Origin: Comamonadaceae bacterium | GTDB lineage: Bacteria > Pseudomonadota > Gammaproteobacteria > Burkholderiales > Burkholderiaceae_C | Length of the DNA stretch: 64,000 bases | Direction: 5' to 3' | Assembly (NCBI GenBank): GCA_947450645.1 | Contig: CANFWH010000007.1 | Coordinates: 1 to 64,000 of the forward strand | Part shown: piece after piece, positions 45,392-55,978 of the stretch | Numbering within the stretch: the stretch's first letter is position 1 | How the letters are laid out: each line of letters begins with the position of its first letter | The notes under the pieces: generated by a model | Seen by the model: only the letters and a program-made list of their open reading frames with translations | Told to the model about the DNA's origin: nothing | The model's database searches: none | Program-made: the position numbers and the translations under genes

Positions 45392-45853
45392 ATGAATGCG
45401 CTCGAACTCAAAATCCCACCGCCACTGGTTTTACTGATTTTTGCAATCGCGATGTGGTTTGCAGCGCCGCTGACCGAGCCTCTGAATGTGTCATTTGGTC
45501 TGCGCCTCGGCTTTGCATTAGTGCTGGCGGTGATTGGCGAGGGCATTAGTGCGGCGGGGATGATTCGATTTCGCCGTGCCAAGACCACGATCAATCCAAT
45601 GAAAGCTGGAAATGCGTCATCGTTAGTGACAGGCGGCGTGTACCGCTTCACACGCAATCCCATGTATCTTGGGATGGTGATCGTGCTGATAGGTTGGGCA
45701 ATATTTTTATCGAGTCCTATTACCGTGTTATTTGTGCCACTGTTCGCGCTTTACATCTATCGATTTCAAATCACGCCAGAAGAGCGTGTACTGACTTCTA
45801 TTTTTGGCGACGAGTATGCGGACTATAAAAACAAAGTGCGACGTTGGGTTTGA
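45392..45853 (+). CDS. isoprenylcysteine carboxyl methyltransferase-like membrane protein
   Basis: 153 residues with four transmembrane segments (PPPLVLLIFAIAMWFAAPL, LRLGFALVLAVIGEGIS, MYLGMVIVLIGWAIF, PITVLFVPLFALYIYRF). TGGVYRFTRNPMYLGM and ITPEERVLTSIFGDEYADYK match the PEMT/ICMT-like SAM-dependent methyltransferase family. The substrate is unknown; bacterial members are mostly uncharacterised. Confidence 0.8.
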   Translation: MNALELKIPPPLVLLIFAIAMWFAAPLTEPLNVSFGLRLGFALVLAVIGEGISAAGMIRFRRAKTTINPMKAGNASSLVTGGVYRFTRNPMYLGMVIVLIGWAIFLSSPITVLFVPLFALYIYRFQITPEERVLTSIFGDEYADYKNKVRRWV

Positions 45854-45946
45854 GGGAGTGGCTGTCGTGCAATATAAAAACGTCAGGCTTTGCTTCAATG
45901 CTCAAGTTGTTTTTTTGGTCATTAAAAATAATAAGACAGTCAAGCC

Positions 45947-46966
45947 ATGAAAAATCTGGATGTACCCCTTAGGGCGATTGATAAATTACGAAATAGCGCG
46001 ATGTCAATGGAGGTTAGTACGCCGAACGATGACAGCCCAATAAGCGAGATGATTCCCAATGGAGATAGGTTATTGGTTGTTAAAGGTAAAGGGATTTATG
46101 CGGTCAAACTTGCCGATCAAGTAGACCCAGAGCGAACTAATATTGCCGTGCCAAATACTATTCAACAAGTCATTGCTTATGGGGCAGATGATCCTTGGAT
46201 AGGCGCAGTGGTTTTAACTGCACATCACTTGTTCCAAAGCTCTTGCTCCCTGCCCACAATAGACGGGGCAAGGGCGTTCGCTTTAGTGCTCAAAATTGCC
46301 GAAGATATTGCAGGTGCTCATAAGTTAGAGGAGAGCTATCGCAACGCAGAAGCTGAAGCGAACGAAAAATTAGATCTCAAAATTCAGAAAGATCGCTCTC
46401 TTTTAGTTCCAGCAATTGGCAATGTTGAATCAAGGTGCAATGAATTCTTGCAACGAGCAGATCATGCGCTGCAAGAATTATTCAAGCTTGTCCGAATGTT
46501 CTACTCAGACGTTCATTCTGGTGGATGGGAAAGTTTAAAGAAAAAAATTGATAACCAACCTCAAGACGGGGATAATTTTTCACAATTCTTGGCGAACACA
46601 TTACCTTTTCTGCAACTCATTCGTAATGTGCGAAATTGTGCAGAGCATCCAATGCCAGCGCAAAAATTGATAGCGTCCGACTTCAGTCTAAATTCGTACA
46701 ACGTTCTAAGTCCTCCTACTCTCGAGATCATTCATCCTCGTTTGCCCAAGAGCAAGGTTTTTGTGAATGTGTTTTTTAAAGAAACTCTTCAAAATTTAGT
46801 GAGTACTGTGGAGTTAATGATGGTCTTCCTTTGCGCACGGCATGTAAAGTCAGTAGCAGGTTTGGCTGTTCAAGTGATCGAAATGCCACAAGACCGTCGA
46901 AGATCCACACACGTCAGATATGGGTATGGCGCACTCTTAGGCGATCAGCTTGTCCCAATTGGATAG
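45947..46966 (+). CDS. AT-rich hypothetical gene with possible HEPN-like motif
   Basis: 339 residues, clearly AT-richer than the neighbours, with its own upstream space (TTGTTT...TAATAA, weak promoter). No family is recognised. The N-terminal part (about 1-145) is mixed alpha/beta with GDRLLVVKGKGIYAVKL. The middle (about 130-260) is helical and contains IRNVRNCAEHP: Arg229-x4-His234 fits the R-x4-6-H motif of HEPN ribonucleases, in which a helix-borne RN...H forms the active site. The C-terminal part ends with a hydrophobic helix (VELMMVFLCARHV). Signs of transfer and position between conserved genes suggest a defence or stress role; this is inference. Confidence 0.7.
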   Translation: MKNLDVPLRAIDKLRNSAMSMEVSTPNDDSPISEMIPNGDRLLVVKGKGIYAVKLADQVDPERTNIAVPNTIQQVIAYGADDPWIGAVVLTAHHLFQSSCSLPTIDGARAFALVLKIAEDIAGAHKLEESYRNAEAEANEKLDLKIQKDRSLLVPAIGNVESRCNEFLQRADHALQELFKLVRMFYSDVHSGGWESLKKKIDNQPQDGDNFSQFLANTLPFLQLIRNVRNCAEHPMPAQKLIASDFSLNSYNVLSPPTLEIIHPRLPKSKVFVNVFFKETLQNLVSTVELMMVFLCARHVKSVAGLAVQVIEMPQDRRRSTHVRYGYGALLGDQLVPIG

Positions 46967-47064
46967 TTCAAATGGGTCAACGATCTGCAATTTAGTATTG
47001 TTAGATAGACACCCCAACTAAAATAGCTTTATCGCAATTAGAAGTCATTTGAAGGACACACATC

Positions 47065-47382
47065 ATGGACGCAACCCAACAACGCATTGACAGCCTCGTT
47101 AAAGGCAACGACATCACGCTCTTTATGAAGGGCACGGCTAGCTTTCCGCAGTGCGGCTTTTCTGGGCGTGCGATTCAGATTTTGAAGGCTTGCGGCGTGG
47201 ACACTAAAACCATTCAAACCGTCAACGTGCTGGAAGATCAAGAAGTGCGCCAAGGCATCAAGGAATATAGCAACTGGCCAACAATTCCGCAGCTCTACGT
47301 CAAAGGTGAGTTCATTGGCGGCTCGGACATCATGATGGAGATGTATGAGAGCGGCGAACTTGAGACGGTGATTAAGGGCTAG
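47065..47382 (+). CDS. grxD: monothiol glutaredoxin, Grx4 family
   Basis: 105 residues with the CGFS active site (FPQCGFSGRAIQIL), the glutathione-binding WPTIPQLYVKGEFIGGSDI, and standard length. Proteins of this class carry and transfer [2Fe-2S] clusters. A GAAGGA ribosome site precedes the ATG. In related genomes it directly follows prmC; here three genes have come between. Confidence 0.96.
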   Translation: MDATQQRIDSLVKGNDITLFMKGTASFPQCGFSGRAIQILKACGVDTKTIQTVNVLEDQEVRQGIKEYSNWPTIPQLYVKGEFIGGSDIMMEMYESGELETVIKG

Positions 47383-47401
47383 ACCTTCTCGTTAGTCTTC
47401 G

Positions 47402-48124
47402 TTGGAATACCTCATCGTCTTTTTGGTTGGTGTGGGCGCGGGGACACTGGGCGGCATCATTGGGACGGGTTCGTCACTGATTTTGATGCCGATATTGGTA
47501 ATATTTTTTGGTGCGCAGCATGCCGTTCCCATCATGGCGATTGGCGCAATCATGGGCAACTTTGGCAGAGTTTTGACGTGGCGCAAAGAAGTCAATTGGC
47601 GCGCTTGCGCTGCGTATGGCGCCACTGCCGTGCCAGGCGCCATCCTTGGTGTGCACACCCTTTTAGCGTTGTCCCAGCACGCCATTGAGTTGGCGCTTGG
47701 TCTCTTCTTCATCAGCATGATCCCTGTTCGGCGCTGGATCGCTAATCGTAGGTTTCAATTCTCTGCCACTCACTTGGCATTGGTTGGCGGTCCCGTTGGA
47801 TTTTTGACGGGGATCATGGTCTCCACGGGTCCTATCACGGTGCCGATTTTTACTTTGTATGGCTTAGAGCGAGGTGCGTTTTTAGGCACCGAGGCCGCCG
47901 CGTCCATGCTCGTTTATGTCGCGAAGGTGGTGACCTTCAAAGGGCTGGACGCTTTGCCGATGCGTGTTGTTTGGCAAGGGCTGATTGTGGGTATGTCTCT
48001 CATGCTGGGCTCATTTTTTGCGAGACCCATTGTGCTCAAGATACCGCCTAAAAAATTTAAATGGATGGTGGATGGCTTGATGCTGCTCTCAGGCCTATCG
48101 CTACTTTGGGCAGCGACTCGCTAA
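47402..48124 (+). CDS. TSUP-family (TauE/SafE) membrane permease
   Basis: 240 residues with seven to eight transmembrane segments. The duplicated family motif is seen as GTLGGIIGTGSSLILMPIL near the N-terminus and GGPVGFLTGIMVSTGPITVPIF in the middle. TSUP proteins export sulfite, sulfonates or related anions. The start is a TTG at 47402 with no clear ribosome site, only 19 bp after grxD; no in-frame ATG gives the first helix. Confidence 0.85.
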   Translation: MEYLIVFLVGVGAGTLGGIIGTGSSLILMPILVIFFGAQHAVPIMAIGAIMGNFGRVLTWRKEVNWRACAAYGATAVPGAILGVHTLLALSQHAIELALGLFFISMIPVRRWIANRRFQFSATHLALVGGPVGFLTGIMVSTGPITVPIFTLYGLERGAFLGTEAAASMLVYVAKVVTFKGLDALPMRVVWQGLIVGMSLMLGSFFARPIVLKIPPKKFKWMVDGLMLLSGLSLLWAATR

Positions 48125-48130
48125 CCCAAT

Positions 48131-49054
48131 TTACCAAGCTTTTGGTAATTCCGCAAAACCTGCGGGTGCATCTAGAGCATTTTCAAATGTGACGTACTCC
48201 CACGAGCTTGGCGCATCCAGCAGCGCTCTGAGCAAGTCATTATTCATGGCGTGACCTGAGCGAAACGCGCTGTAAGCCGCTAGTAGCGGGCTTCCCAGCA
48301 CATACAGGTCGCCCATGGCGTCTAAGATTTTGTGTTTAACGAACTCGTCGTCGTAACGTAAACCTTCGATGTTCAAAATCTTGTCACTGTCCATCACAAT
48401 GGCGTTATCTAAGCCACCGCCTAGCGCAAGGCCATTGTTTCTGAGCATCTCCACGTCTTTGGTAAAACCAAAGGTGCGCGCACGTGCAATGTCTCTCGCA
48501 TAGCGTCCGCTGCCATAGTCAAACGTAACGGCTTGGCCTGTGCCATCGACGGCAGGGTGGTCAAAATCAATTTCAAATTTGAGTGTGTAGCCGTGATGTG
48601 GCGTGAGTCTTGCCCATTTCAAATTTTTACCTTCGCCGTGCCTGACCTCAATGGGCGAAGTGATACGCACAAACTTGCGCGGCGCATCTTGCTCGGCAAT
48701 GCCTGCGCTTTGTAGCAGGAACACAAAGCTGGCTGCAGAGCCATCCAAAATCGGCACTTCTTCTGCCGTAATGTCCACCATCATGTTGTCGATGCCAAGG
48801 CCTGCCGCAGCCGACATCAAGTGCTCAATGGTTTGCACCTTGGCGTTGCTACTGGAGATGGTAGAGGCCATGCGCGTGTCGCTCACCATGTTCGCTCGCA
48901 CAGGAATATCGACCGCATTTGCAATATCCACACGCCTAAATACGATGCCTGTATTGACGGGTGCAGGCGAGAGCGTAATCTCGACCCGCTCGCCACTATG
49001 CAGGCCAACGCCTGTGGCTTGGGTGGATGATTGAAGCGTTCGTTGAGCGAGCAT
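48131..49054 (-). CDS. lpxC: UDP-3-O-acyl-N-acetylglucosamine deacetylase
   Basis: The committed step of lipid A synthesis, a zinc amidase. 307 residues. Zinc ligands lie in TIEHLMSA (His) and [12 protein letters not shown] (His, Asp); the catalytic His is in SGHAMNN. Length is normal. It follows ftsZ by 13 bp, the usual end of the dcw cluster. The stop codon lies in a 7-bp inverted repeat TTACCAA/TTGGTAA (48131-48148) that lacks a T-run, so it is at best a weak terminator. Confidence 0.97.
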   Translation of the reverse strand: MLAQRTLQSSTQATGVGLHSGERVEITLSPAPVNTGIVFRRVDIANAVDIPVRANMVSDTRMASTISSSNAKVQTIEHLMSAAAGLGIDNMMVDITAEEVPILDGSAASFVFLLQSAGIAEQDAPRKFVRITSPIEVRHGEGKNLKWARLTPHHGYTLKFEIDFDHPAVDGTGQAVTFDYGSGRYARDIARARTFGFTKDVEMLRNNGLALGGGLDNAIVMDSDKILNIEGLRYDDEFVKHKILDAMGDLYVLGSPLLAAYSAFRSGHAMNNDLLRALLDAPSSWEYVTFENALDAPAGFAELPKAW

Positions 49055-49067
49055 CTGACTATTTTAT

Positions 49068-50393
49068 TTAGTCTGCCTGCTTGCGCAAAAACGCTGGAAT
49101 CTCTAGGTCATCCATGCCGCCAGACGACAGGGCGCTGACCTTGTCAGCCGCTTGGGTGCGATTGCGATAAATAGCAGGAATATCGGATGCGCCATACGCA
49201 TTGCCCATGATGGCCGGTGCGGCTGTAGGGACGATGGTTGGTGCGTAACCCGCGTAAGTACTCGGCGCACTTGGCGTGCTGGGCGCAAAGGCGTGGATGC
49301 CGCCAGAGCTCAGTCCCATAGCACCTGCACCCGCGCCTGCAATCGCTGTTTCCAAAATAGGCACGTTATCGGTACCCGTGCGCAGCACTTGAAGCTGCGG
49401 CTTACCTTGCGAGCCACCTTTGCGCTGCAAGCCTGTGGCGACTACGGTGACGCGGATATGACCATTCAAATCATCGTCGCTGGCCGTGCCGTAAATCACG
49501 TGCGCATCAGGTGCAGCGTAAGCGCGGATGGTATTCATGGCGAGGCGCGACTCGGAGAGTTTGAGTGATCCCTTGGCTGCGGTAATCAGCACCAAGATAC
49601 CTTTTGCGCCCGACAGATCGACGCCCTCTAACAGCGGGCACGCAATGGCTTCTTCTGCCGCGCGGCGAGCGCGGTCATCGCCTTCGGCTTGACCCGTGCC
49701 CATCATGGCTTTGCCCGTTTCGCCCATCACCGTGCGCACGTCTTCAAAGTCAGCGTTGACGTTGCCCGGCACGTTGATGATTTCGGCAATGCCGCCCACT
49801 GCATTTTTTAGCACATCGTTGGCATAAGAAAACGCTTCATCTTCACTGATCTCCTCGCCTAAAACTTCCAGCAGCTTTTCATTCAAAACGACGATGAGCG
49901 AATCAACATTGGCTTCCAATTCCACCAAGCCCGCTTCGGCGTTACCCATGCGGCGACCACCTTCAAAATCAAATGGCTTGGTCACCACGCCTACCGTCAA
50001 GATGCCCATCTCACGGGCAATGCGAGCCACCACGGGCGCTGCGCCTGTGCCCGTGCCGCCGCCCATGCCAGCAGTAATGAACAGCATGTGCGCGCCTTCA
50101 ATGGCGGCGCGAATATCCTCTTCAGCCATGATCGCGGCTTCGCGCCCTTTTTCAGGCTTGCTACCTGCCCCGAGGCCTGTGAGTCCGAGCTGAATCACTT
50201 TGTGCGCTGCGCTACGCGACAGAGCCTGCGCATCGGTATTGGCGCAGATGAACTCCACGCCTTGCACTTGACGTTCAATCATGTGCTGAACAGCGTTGCC
50301 GCCGCCGCCGCCGATGCCGATGACTTTGATCTGGGTTCCCAGATTGAAGTTGTCGTCAATCATTTCTATATCGAGATGAGTCATGGTTGTCAT
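49068..50393 (-). CDS. ftsZ: cell division protein FtsZ
   Basis: The tubulin-like GTPase that forms the Z ring. 441 residues. The tubulin signature GGGTGTGAAPVVA and T7-loop region are intact. A long variable linker rich in Ala/Pro (about 330-425) precedes the conserved C-terminal peptide DDLEIPAFLRKQAD that binds FtsA and ZipA. Longer than E. coli FtsZ (383) because of the linker, as in other Burkholderiales. AAGGAG ribosome site 9 bp upstream. Confidence 0.98.
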   Translation of the reverse strand: MTTMTHLDIEMIDDNFNLGTQIKVIGIGGGGGNAVQHMIERQVQGVEFICANTDAQALSRSAAHKVIQLGLTGLGAGSKPEKGREAAIMAEEDIRAAIEGAHMLFITAGMGGGTGTGAAPVVARIAREMGILTVGVVTKPFDFEGGRRMGNAEAGLVELEANVDSLIVVLNEKLLEVLGEEISEDEAFSYANDVLKNAVGGIAEIINVPGNVNADFEDVRTVMGETGKAMMGTGQAEGDDRARRAAEEAIACPLLEGVDLSGAKGILVLITAAKGSLKLSESRLAMNTIRAYAAPDAHVIYGTASDDDLNGHIRVTVVATGLQRKGGSQGKPQLQVLRTGTDNVPILETAIAGAGAGAMGLSSGGIHAFAPSTPSAPSTYAGYAPTIVPTAAPAIMGNAYGASDIPAIYRNRTQAADKVSALSSGGMDDLEIPAFLRKQAD

Positions 50394-50428
50394 GGTGAGC
50401 TCCTTTAGGTTTAAGTGAAAAATGAAAA

Positions 50429-51658
50429 TTAGAAATTGCTAACAAAAAAATCTTTGAATCGGCCGTACATATTTTTGACAGTGCCTGTCTGCTGCGAAGC
50501 CTTGTATCCACGGGCTCTGGCGAGGCGTGCCTCTTCCAAAAGCCCCATCACGGTGGCCGCACGTTCTTGCGAGACGATGTCGGCAAGTGAGCTGTTGTAA
50601 CGCGGTGTTGCGCGGCGCACGGGCTTTAAAAAGATGTCTTCGCCAAGCTCGACCATGCCAGGCATGACGCACGAACCACCCGTCAGCACAATGCCCGAGG
50701 ACAGCACTTCACCGTAGCCCGAGTCCCGAATGGCTTGCTGCACTAGCGTATAAATTTCTTCGACGCGCGGCTCAATCACACCCGCGAGCGCCTGACGCGA
50801 CAGCATGCGCGGGCCACGATCACCAAGGCCTGGTACTTCTACTTGTGCGCTTGGGTCAGCCAGCAACTGTTTGGCGTAGCCGCTCTCTAGCTTGATGTCT
50901 TCTGCATCCTTGGTTGGTGTGCGCAGCGCCATCGCAATGTCGCTGGTAATGAGTTCACCTGCAATGGGGATGACGGCGGTGTGACGCAGCGCCCCGCCTG
51001 TGTAGATCGTGACGTCGGTGGTCCCTGCGCCAATGTCCACCATCGCCACGCCCAGTTCACGCTCATCGTCGGTGAGCGTCGCAAGGCTAGAGGCCACGGG
51101 GTTCAGCATCAAATGCTCGACTTCCAAACCGCAGCGGCGCACACACTTAATGATGTTCTCGGCCGCGCTTTGCGCACCCGTCACGATGTGGATGTTGGCC
51201 TCTAAGCGGATGCCACTCATACCAATCGGTTCGCGCACATCTTGCCCGTCGATGATGAACTCTTGTGCTTCAACGAGTAGCAAACGTTGGTCACTTGGGA
51301 TGTTGATGGCGCGAGCGGTTTCCATGACGCGAGCCACATCGAGCGGCGTGACTTCTTTGTCTTTCACCGCAACCATGCCCTTGCTGTTCACGCCGCGAAT
51401 GTGGCTACCCGTAATGCCCGTGTAGACGCGAGAAATTTTGCAGTCCGCCATAAATTCGGCTTCGCGCAGCGCTTGGCTAATGCTCTGCACCGTCGCGTCA
51501 ATGTTGACCACCACGCCGCGCTTCATACCCTGCGTGGGCGCAAAGCCAATGCCCGCCAGCACCAGTTCGCCCGTGGCTGTGATTTCGGCCACAGCCACCA
51601 TCACCTTGCTGGTGCCGATGTCTAGGCCAATCACTAAATCTTTGTATTCTTTTGCCAT
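50429..51658 (-). CDS. ftsA: cell division protein FtsA
   Basis: 409 residues. An actin-like ATPase that tethers FtsZ to the membrane. LVIGLDIGTSKVMVAVAEI is the phosphate-1 motif, VVDIGAGTTD-type phosphate-2 is present as MVDIGAGTTDVTIY, and GIVLTGGSCVMPGM is the adenosine motif. The C-terminal amphipathic helix ...NMYGRFKDFFVSNF is the membrane-targeting sequence. Confidence 0.97.
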   Translation of the reverse strand: MAKEYKDLVIGLDIGTSKVMVAVAEITATGELVLAGIGFAPTQGMKRGVVVNIDATVQSISQALREAEFMADCKISRVYTGITGSHIRGVNSKGMVAVKDKEVTPLDVARVMETARAINIPSDQRLLLVEAQEFIIDGQDVREPIGMSGIRLEANIHIVTGAQSAAENIIKCVRRCGLEVEHLMLNPVASSLATLTDDERELGVAMVDIGAGTTDVTIYTGGALRHTAVIPIAGELITSDIAMALRTPTKDAEDIKLESGYAKQLLADPSAQVEVPGLGDRGPRMLSRQALAGVIEPRVEEIYTLVQQAIRDSGYGEVLSSGIVLTGGSCVMPGMVELGEDIFLKPVRRATPRYNSSLADIVSQERAATVMGLLEEARLARARGYKASQQTGTVKNMYGRFKDFFVSNF

Positions 51659-51667
51659 TGTGTTTCC

Positions 51668-52498
51668 TTATTTTTCTTGTCTGGTGGTGACGCCTGCCAG
51701 CCGCAAGGCAAAGCCATCGGGGTAGCGCAAATCGAGGCTTTGAATTGCATGTGCGTTGTACTTTTGCGTGATTTGCGGCAGTGCTTGAAGCCAGCGCTCG
51801 GTCCGCTGCATGACTTCAGTTTGACTGCCTGTGCCTAGTTCTAGTACGGCATCGTTTGATAGCTTGGCATGCCACAATCCTTGCTGGGTATGGCTTAGCT
51901 CGGTGATGGTTTGATCAGGTAGGCTGGCTTGCAAACGAGTTTGTAAGCTCGTGTAGAGCGCCAGCACTTCGCCTGCATCAACATCTGCTCCCGTGAGCAT
52001 GGGCAAATCGTCCGTCTCCATTTGTCCACCCGATGCTTCAAAAATTTCGCCTTGTGCGTTGACCAAGCGTTCAATGTCCGCGTCACTCGTTTGCTCGCCC
52101 CAACGTGCTACGGGAACATGCGCTGTGAGCGTGACGGCTAGACTATTTGGAAATACGCGCTGCACCGTGGCTGAGCGAATCCAAGGCAGCGCTTCAAAAC
52201 GCTCTCGTGCCGTGCGTAAATTGAGGTTGAAATAATTACCCGTGAGGGCGGGTAGCACATTGGCGCGCAAGGTTAGCGCGTTATGAAACTGCGTGTCATA
52301 GGCTGTCCGACCTGCCACCGTCATTCGTGTAATCGAAAACCAAGGCATTAGCATCAATGCCCGCAAAGCCACAACCAGCAAGGCCGTTAGCAGTAACAGT
52401 CCCAGCGCCAACGTTCCGCGGCGCAGCCACACGATCTCACGCGGCAGCTCCATAGCTTGCTGGCTGCTTGGGATGTAGGGTTGGCGAATGTGGATCAT
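51668..52498 (-). CDS. ftsQ: cell division protein FtsQ
   Basis: 276 residues. There is a short cytoplasmic tail, one transmembrane helix (about 28-50: [20 protein letters not shown]), then the POTRA domain beginning [15 protein letters not shown] and the beta domain. It links FtsA/FtsZ to FtsB/FtsL. Sequence conservation is low, as usual; the call rests on topology and on the position between ddlB and ftsA. The start overlaps the ddlB stop as ATGA. Confidence 0.94.
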   Translation of the reverse strand: MIHIRQPYIPSSQQAMELPREIVWLRRGTLALGLLLLTALLVVALRALMLMPWFSITRMTVAGRTAYDTQFHNALTLRANVLPALTGNYFNLNLRTARERFEALPWIRSATVQRVFPNSLAVTLTAHVPVARWGEQTSDADIERLVNAQGEIFEASGGQMETDDLPMLTGADVDAGEVLALYTSLQTRLQASLPDQTITELSHTQQGLWHAKLSNDAVLELGTGSQTEVMQRTERWLQALPQITQKYNAHAIQSLDLRYPDGFALRLAGVTTRQEK

Positions 52499-53454
52499 GT
52501 GTGCGCCACCTTGGCATGGTCAAGTCTTGCGCTTTGCAAAATGCGCAGGCACAGTTGCTCAAATGACAGACCCATCGCTTTGGCTGCCATTGGCACCAGT
52601 GAATGGCTTGTCATGCCTGGGCTGGTGTTGATTTCCAGCAAGTAGGGCTTGCGTGTTTTGGCGTCAATCATGACGTCCGCACGTGCCCAACCACGGCAAT
52701 CAATCGCTGCAAAGGCACGTAGTACAAGGCTTTGAATGGCTGCCTCTTCAGTCTGCGGCAGACCGCTTGGCACGTGGTATTTCACGGCATCGGTGTAGTA
52801 TTTGTTTTGGAAGTCGTAATCACCGTCTGGTGCCGCAATGCGGATGAGCGGCAGCGCCGTTGGTCTGCCGTCCATCTCCAGTACCGCGCAAGTGACCTCG
52901 TCGCCTTCAATCCAAGCTTCGCAAAGTGCTTGCCCGTCAAGCGTTGATGCTGCCGCAAAAGCCGCGTCGCAATGCGCCGCATCGCTGACTTTGGTAAGAC
53001 CCAGACTTGAGCCCTCAAGCGCAGGTTTCACAATCATCTTGTGACCACTTTGCTTAAACAGCGCAAATGCTGCCAGCACCTCAGACGGCTGCGAAGCCAA
53101 GCGCCATAAGGGCGTGGCTAGACCTGCTGCTTCCCAAATGCGTTTCGTCATGCGCTTGTCAATCGCAATTGCGGAGGCCATCACGCCAGGCCCCGTGTAC
53201 GGGATGCCGAGCAATTCCAATGCGCCTTGCACCGTGCCGTCTTCGCCAAAGCGACCATGCAGGGCAATGTGCGCGGCAGTAAAACCCTCGCGTTTTAAGT
53301 CGCCCATGTCACGCACGGCAGGATCAAATGCAAACGCATTCACGCCCTGCGATTGCAAGGCTTTGAGTACCGCTGTGCCCGACATCAGCGAGATTTCGCG
53401 CTCGGCGGATGCGCCGCCAAATAACACGGCGACTTTATTTAATAACTCGTTCAT
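52495..53454 (-). CDS. ddlB: D-alanine-D-alanine ligase
   Basis: 319 residues from the ATG at 53454, which overlaps the murC stop as ATGA; the open frame continues upstream but would overlap murC further. ATP-grasp enzyme: [15 protein letters not shown] at the N-terminus, GSSLGLTKV, and [17 protein letters not shown] with the metal ligands. It makes the D-Ala-D-Ala dipeptide used by MurF. Confidence 0.96.
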   Translation of the reverse strand: MNELLNKVAVLFGGASAEREISLMSGTAVLKALQSQGVNAFAFDPAVRDMGDLKREGFTAAHIALHGRFGEDGTVQGALELLGIPYTGPGVMASAIAIDKRMTKRIWEAAGLATPLWRLASQPSEVLAAFALFKQSGHKMIVKPALEGSSLGLTKVSDAAHCDAAFAAASTLDGQALCEAWIEGDEVTCAVLEMDGRPTALPLIRIAAPDGDYDFQNKYYTDAVKYHVPSGLPQTEEAAIQSLVLRAFAAIDCRGWARADVMIDAKTRKPYLLEINTSPGMTSHSLVPMAAKAMGLSFEQLCLRILQSARLDHAKVAHT

Positions 53455-54869
53455 TTCAATATCTCCGCGCAGACTGCGCCAATGGATCCCGCGCCCATGC
53501 ACAGCACCACGTCGCCGTCTTTGGCGAAGCTCTTAATTGCCTGCGCCATCTCATTAATCTTGGGTACAAAAACGGCTTGCAGGCCATATCCCGCCTGGCC
53601 TGCACGAGTGCCGTTTGTCGCCACACGCAGTGCGTGCATCAAGGCTCGGCCATCGGCTGCCGCGATAGGCGCTTCCCCTGCGGCATACACTTCGGCGAGC
53701 AATACAGCATCGACTGTCGTCATCACGCGCACAAAATCTTCAAAGCAATCTCGCGTGCGCGTGTAGCGATGCGGCTGGAAAGCCAGCACTAATCTTCGCC
53801 CAGCAAATGCCCCACGAGCCGCAGCCAGCGTGGCTTCCATCTCGACGGGGTGATGGCCATAGTCGTCAATCAAGGTGGCGTGTCCGTCGTCTAATGTTTT
53901 GAAATCGCCCCAGCGTTGGAAGCGCCGTCCCACGCCCGCAAACTTGGCAAGTGCTGATTGGATCGCGGCGTCGGGCACATTCAGCTCCACCGCAACGGCA
54001 ATAGCAGCCAGCGCGTTACGCACGTTGTGCTCGCCAGGCGTGTTGAGGGTGATGGGCAAGTCGGGCAACTCCACACCGTTTTTGCGCTCGCACACAAAGT
54101 GCATTTGCCCGTTATCGGCGCGTACATTGATAGCTCTTATTTGTGCGCCTTCGTTTAATCCGTAAGACGTAATCGGCCGCTGTACCTTATCCAGTATGGC
54201 CTGCACGCCTTTATCGTCCGTGCACAGCACCGCTGCGCCGTAAAACGGCATCTTGTGCAGGAAGTCAATAAACGCTTGATGCAGCTTGCCTAAATCGTGT
54301 CCGTAGGTCTCCATGTGGTCGGCATCGATATTGGTGACGACGGCAAGGATTGGCAAGAGATTCAAGAAGGAGGCATCAGACTCGTCGGCCTCGACGACGA
54401 TGTAGTCACCCGATCCCAGCTTGGCATTTGTGCCCGCGCTGTTGAGTCGGCCACCAATCACATAAGTGGGATCAAGCCCTGCTTCCGCCAAGATGCTGGC
54501 AATGAGTGAGGTGGTCGTTGTCTTGCCATGCGTACCTGCGACGGCGACGCCTTGCTTCATGCGCATTAACTCAGCCAGCATCACGGCGCGTGGCACGATG
54601 GGAGTGTGTTTGGCACGCGCTGCGATGACTTCTACGTTATCCGCTTGCACGGCAGTGGACGTGACGATGCAGTCTGCGCCAACAATATTTTTGGGCGCGT
54701 GACCATGCGCCACCTTTGCGCCAAGGCTTATTAGCCGTGCTGTGGCAGCGTTTTGTCCTGCATCGCTGCCGCTAATTAAGTAGCCCTGATTCAGCAGCAC
54801 TTCGGCAATGCCGCACATGCCTGTGCCGCCTATGCCAATGAAGTGAATATGTTTGATAGCGTGTTTCAT
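53451..54869 (-). CDS. murC: UDP-N-acetylmuramate-L-alanine ligase
   Basis: 472 residues from the ATG at 54869 that overlaps the murG stop. N-terminal [19 protein letters not shown]-binding [12 protein letters not shown], and the C-terminal [10 protein letters not shown] motif identify MurC, which adds the first amino acid to UDP-MurNAc. Confidence 0.97.
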   Translation of the reverse strand: MKHAIKHIHFIGIGGTGMCGIAEVLLNQGYLISGSDAGQNAATARLISLGAKVAHGHAPKNIVGADCIVTSTAVQADNVEVIAARAKHTPIVPRAVMLAELMRMKQGVAVAGTHGKTTTTSLIASILAEAGLDPTYVIGGRLNSAGTNAKLGSGDYIVVEADESDASFLNLLPILAVVTNIDADHMETYGHDLGKLHQAFIDFLHKMPFYGAAVLCTDDKGVQAILDKVQRPITSYGLNEGAQIRAINVRADNGQMHFVCERKNGVELPDLPITLNTPGEHNVRNALAAIAVAVELNVPDAAIQSALAKFAGVGRRFQRWGDFKTLDDGHATLIDDYGHHPVEMEATLAAARGAFAGRRLVLAFQPHRYTRTRDCFEDFVRVMTTVDAVLLAEVYAAGEAPIAAADGRALMHALRVATNGTRAGQAGYGLQAVFVPKINEMAQAIKSFAKDGDVVLCMGAGSIGAVCAEILK

Positions 54870-55978
54870 AAAGTGAGGTCCTCGCACGCTTGCACCATGA
54901 CGTTTGTCGCGCCCGTGCGTGCCATGGTTTGTGCGGTTTTGGCTTTCGCCAGCAGCTCTTCGCGGCTCAAGGTTTGCAAAAAATCGGCCAGCATTTGTGG
55001 ATTCAAATCCGCTTGCTGCTCAATCCAAGCAGCGCCTGCATCTACCAGATATTTCGCATTCGTGGTTTGGTGGTCGTCCACTGCAAATGGAAAAGGTACG
55101 AAGAGCGCTGCTGTGCCCACTGCAGCAAGCTCTGTCACGGTCGATGCGCCGCTGCGTGCAATCACGATATCGGCGTTCGCATAGGCATTTGCCGTGTCGT
55201 CAATGAAAGCCGTGCAACTGGCAGCCACGTTGGCCAACAAGTAGTTGTTTTGCAATTCATCTAACTGCGCAAGCCCGCTTTGATGAATCACCTGCGGCCT
55301 TTGAGCTACTGGAATCAGCGCCAGTGCCTTGGGCACTAAATTGTTTAAGCCCTTTGCACCGAGGCTTCCGCCCACCACGAGCAATTGCAAAACGCCCGAG
55401 CGATTGGTGAAACGGTCATCTGGCGAAGCCATACGGGTAAAGGCTTTGCGTAGAGGATTGCCGATAAATGCTGCGCTACTTGATTCAGCCGTGAGCACAT
55501 TTGGAAAGGCTGTGTACACACGGCTTGCCACACGTGCCAGCACTTTGTTGGCGAGGCCTGCGACCGAATTTTGCTCGTGCAACACTAGCGGAATTTTGAG
55601 TAGTCGCGCCACGAGTCCTGCAGGAAAGCTGATGTAGCCGCCCATGCCAATCACCACATTGGGCGCTACGCGCTTCAGCACTTTGCGACTTTGAAGCAAC
55701 GCTTTCAAAAGTTTGATGGGCAACAGTAGTTGGGTGATGAGTCCTTTGCCGCGCAGACCGCCAAACTCAATGGATTCAAACGGGATGCCGTAACCCTTGT
55801 TCGCTTCGGCAGGCACGATGCGGGACTCCATGCTTGGCGAGCTAGACGTCCCCTTGCTTCCCAGCCACACGACGCGCCAGCCCTTATCCATCAAGGCTTG
55901 TGCGACAGCCAGCCCTGGGAAGATGTGTCCGCCTGTGCCGCCTGCCATCATGAGCGCCGTCTTTTGTTGGGTTGTCAT
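54866..55978 (-). CDS. murG: lipid II synthase MurG
   Basis: UDP-GlcNAc transferase that turns lipid I into lipid II at the inner membrane. 370 residues. [31 protein letters not shown] and [12 protein letters not shown] are the family motifs. Coupled by ATGA overlap to both ftsW upstream and murC downstream. Confidence 0.96.
   Translation of the reverse strand: MTTQQKTALMMAGGTGGHIFPGLAVAQALMDKGWRVVWLGSKGTSSSPSMESRIVPAEANKGYGIPFESIEFGGLRGKGLITQLLLPIKLLKALLQSRKVLKRVAPNVVIGMGGYISFPAGLVARLLKIPLVLHEQNSVAGLANKVLARVASRVYTAFPNVLTAESSSAAFIGNPLRKAFTRMASPDDRFTNRSGVLQLLVVGGSLGAKGLNNLVPKALALIPVAQRPQVIHQSGLAQLDELQNNYLLANVAASCTAFIDDTANAYANADIVIARSGASTVTELAAVGTAALFVPFPFAVDDHQTTNAKYLVDAGAAWIEQQADLNPQMLADFLQTLSREELLAKAKTAQTMARTGATNVMVQACEDLTL

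Noticed and set aside
48131-48148. Inverted repeat TTACCAA/TTGGTAA at the lpxC stop as a bidirectional terminator
   Set aside because: No T-run follows on either strand and the stem is mostly A/T; most of it is dictated by the lpxC C-terminal codons.
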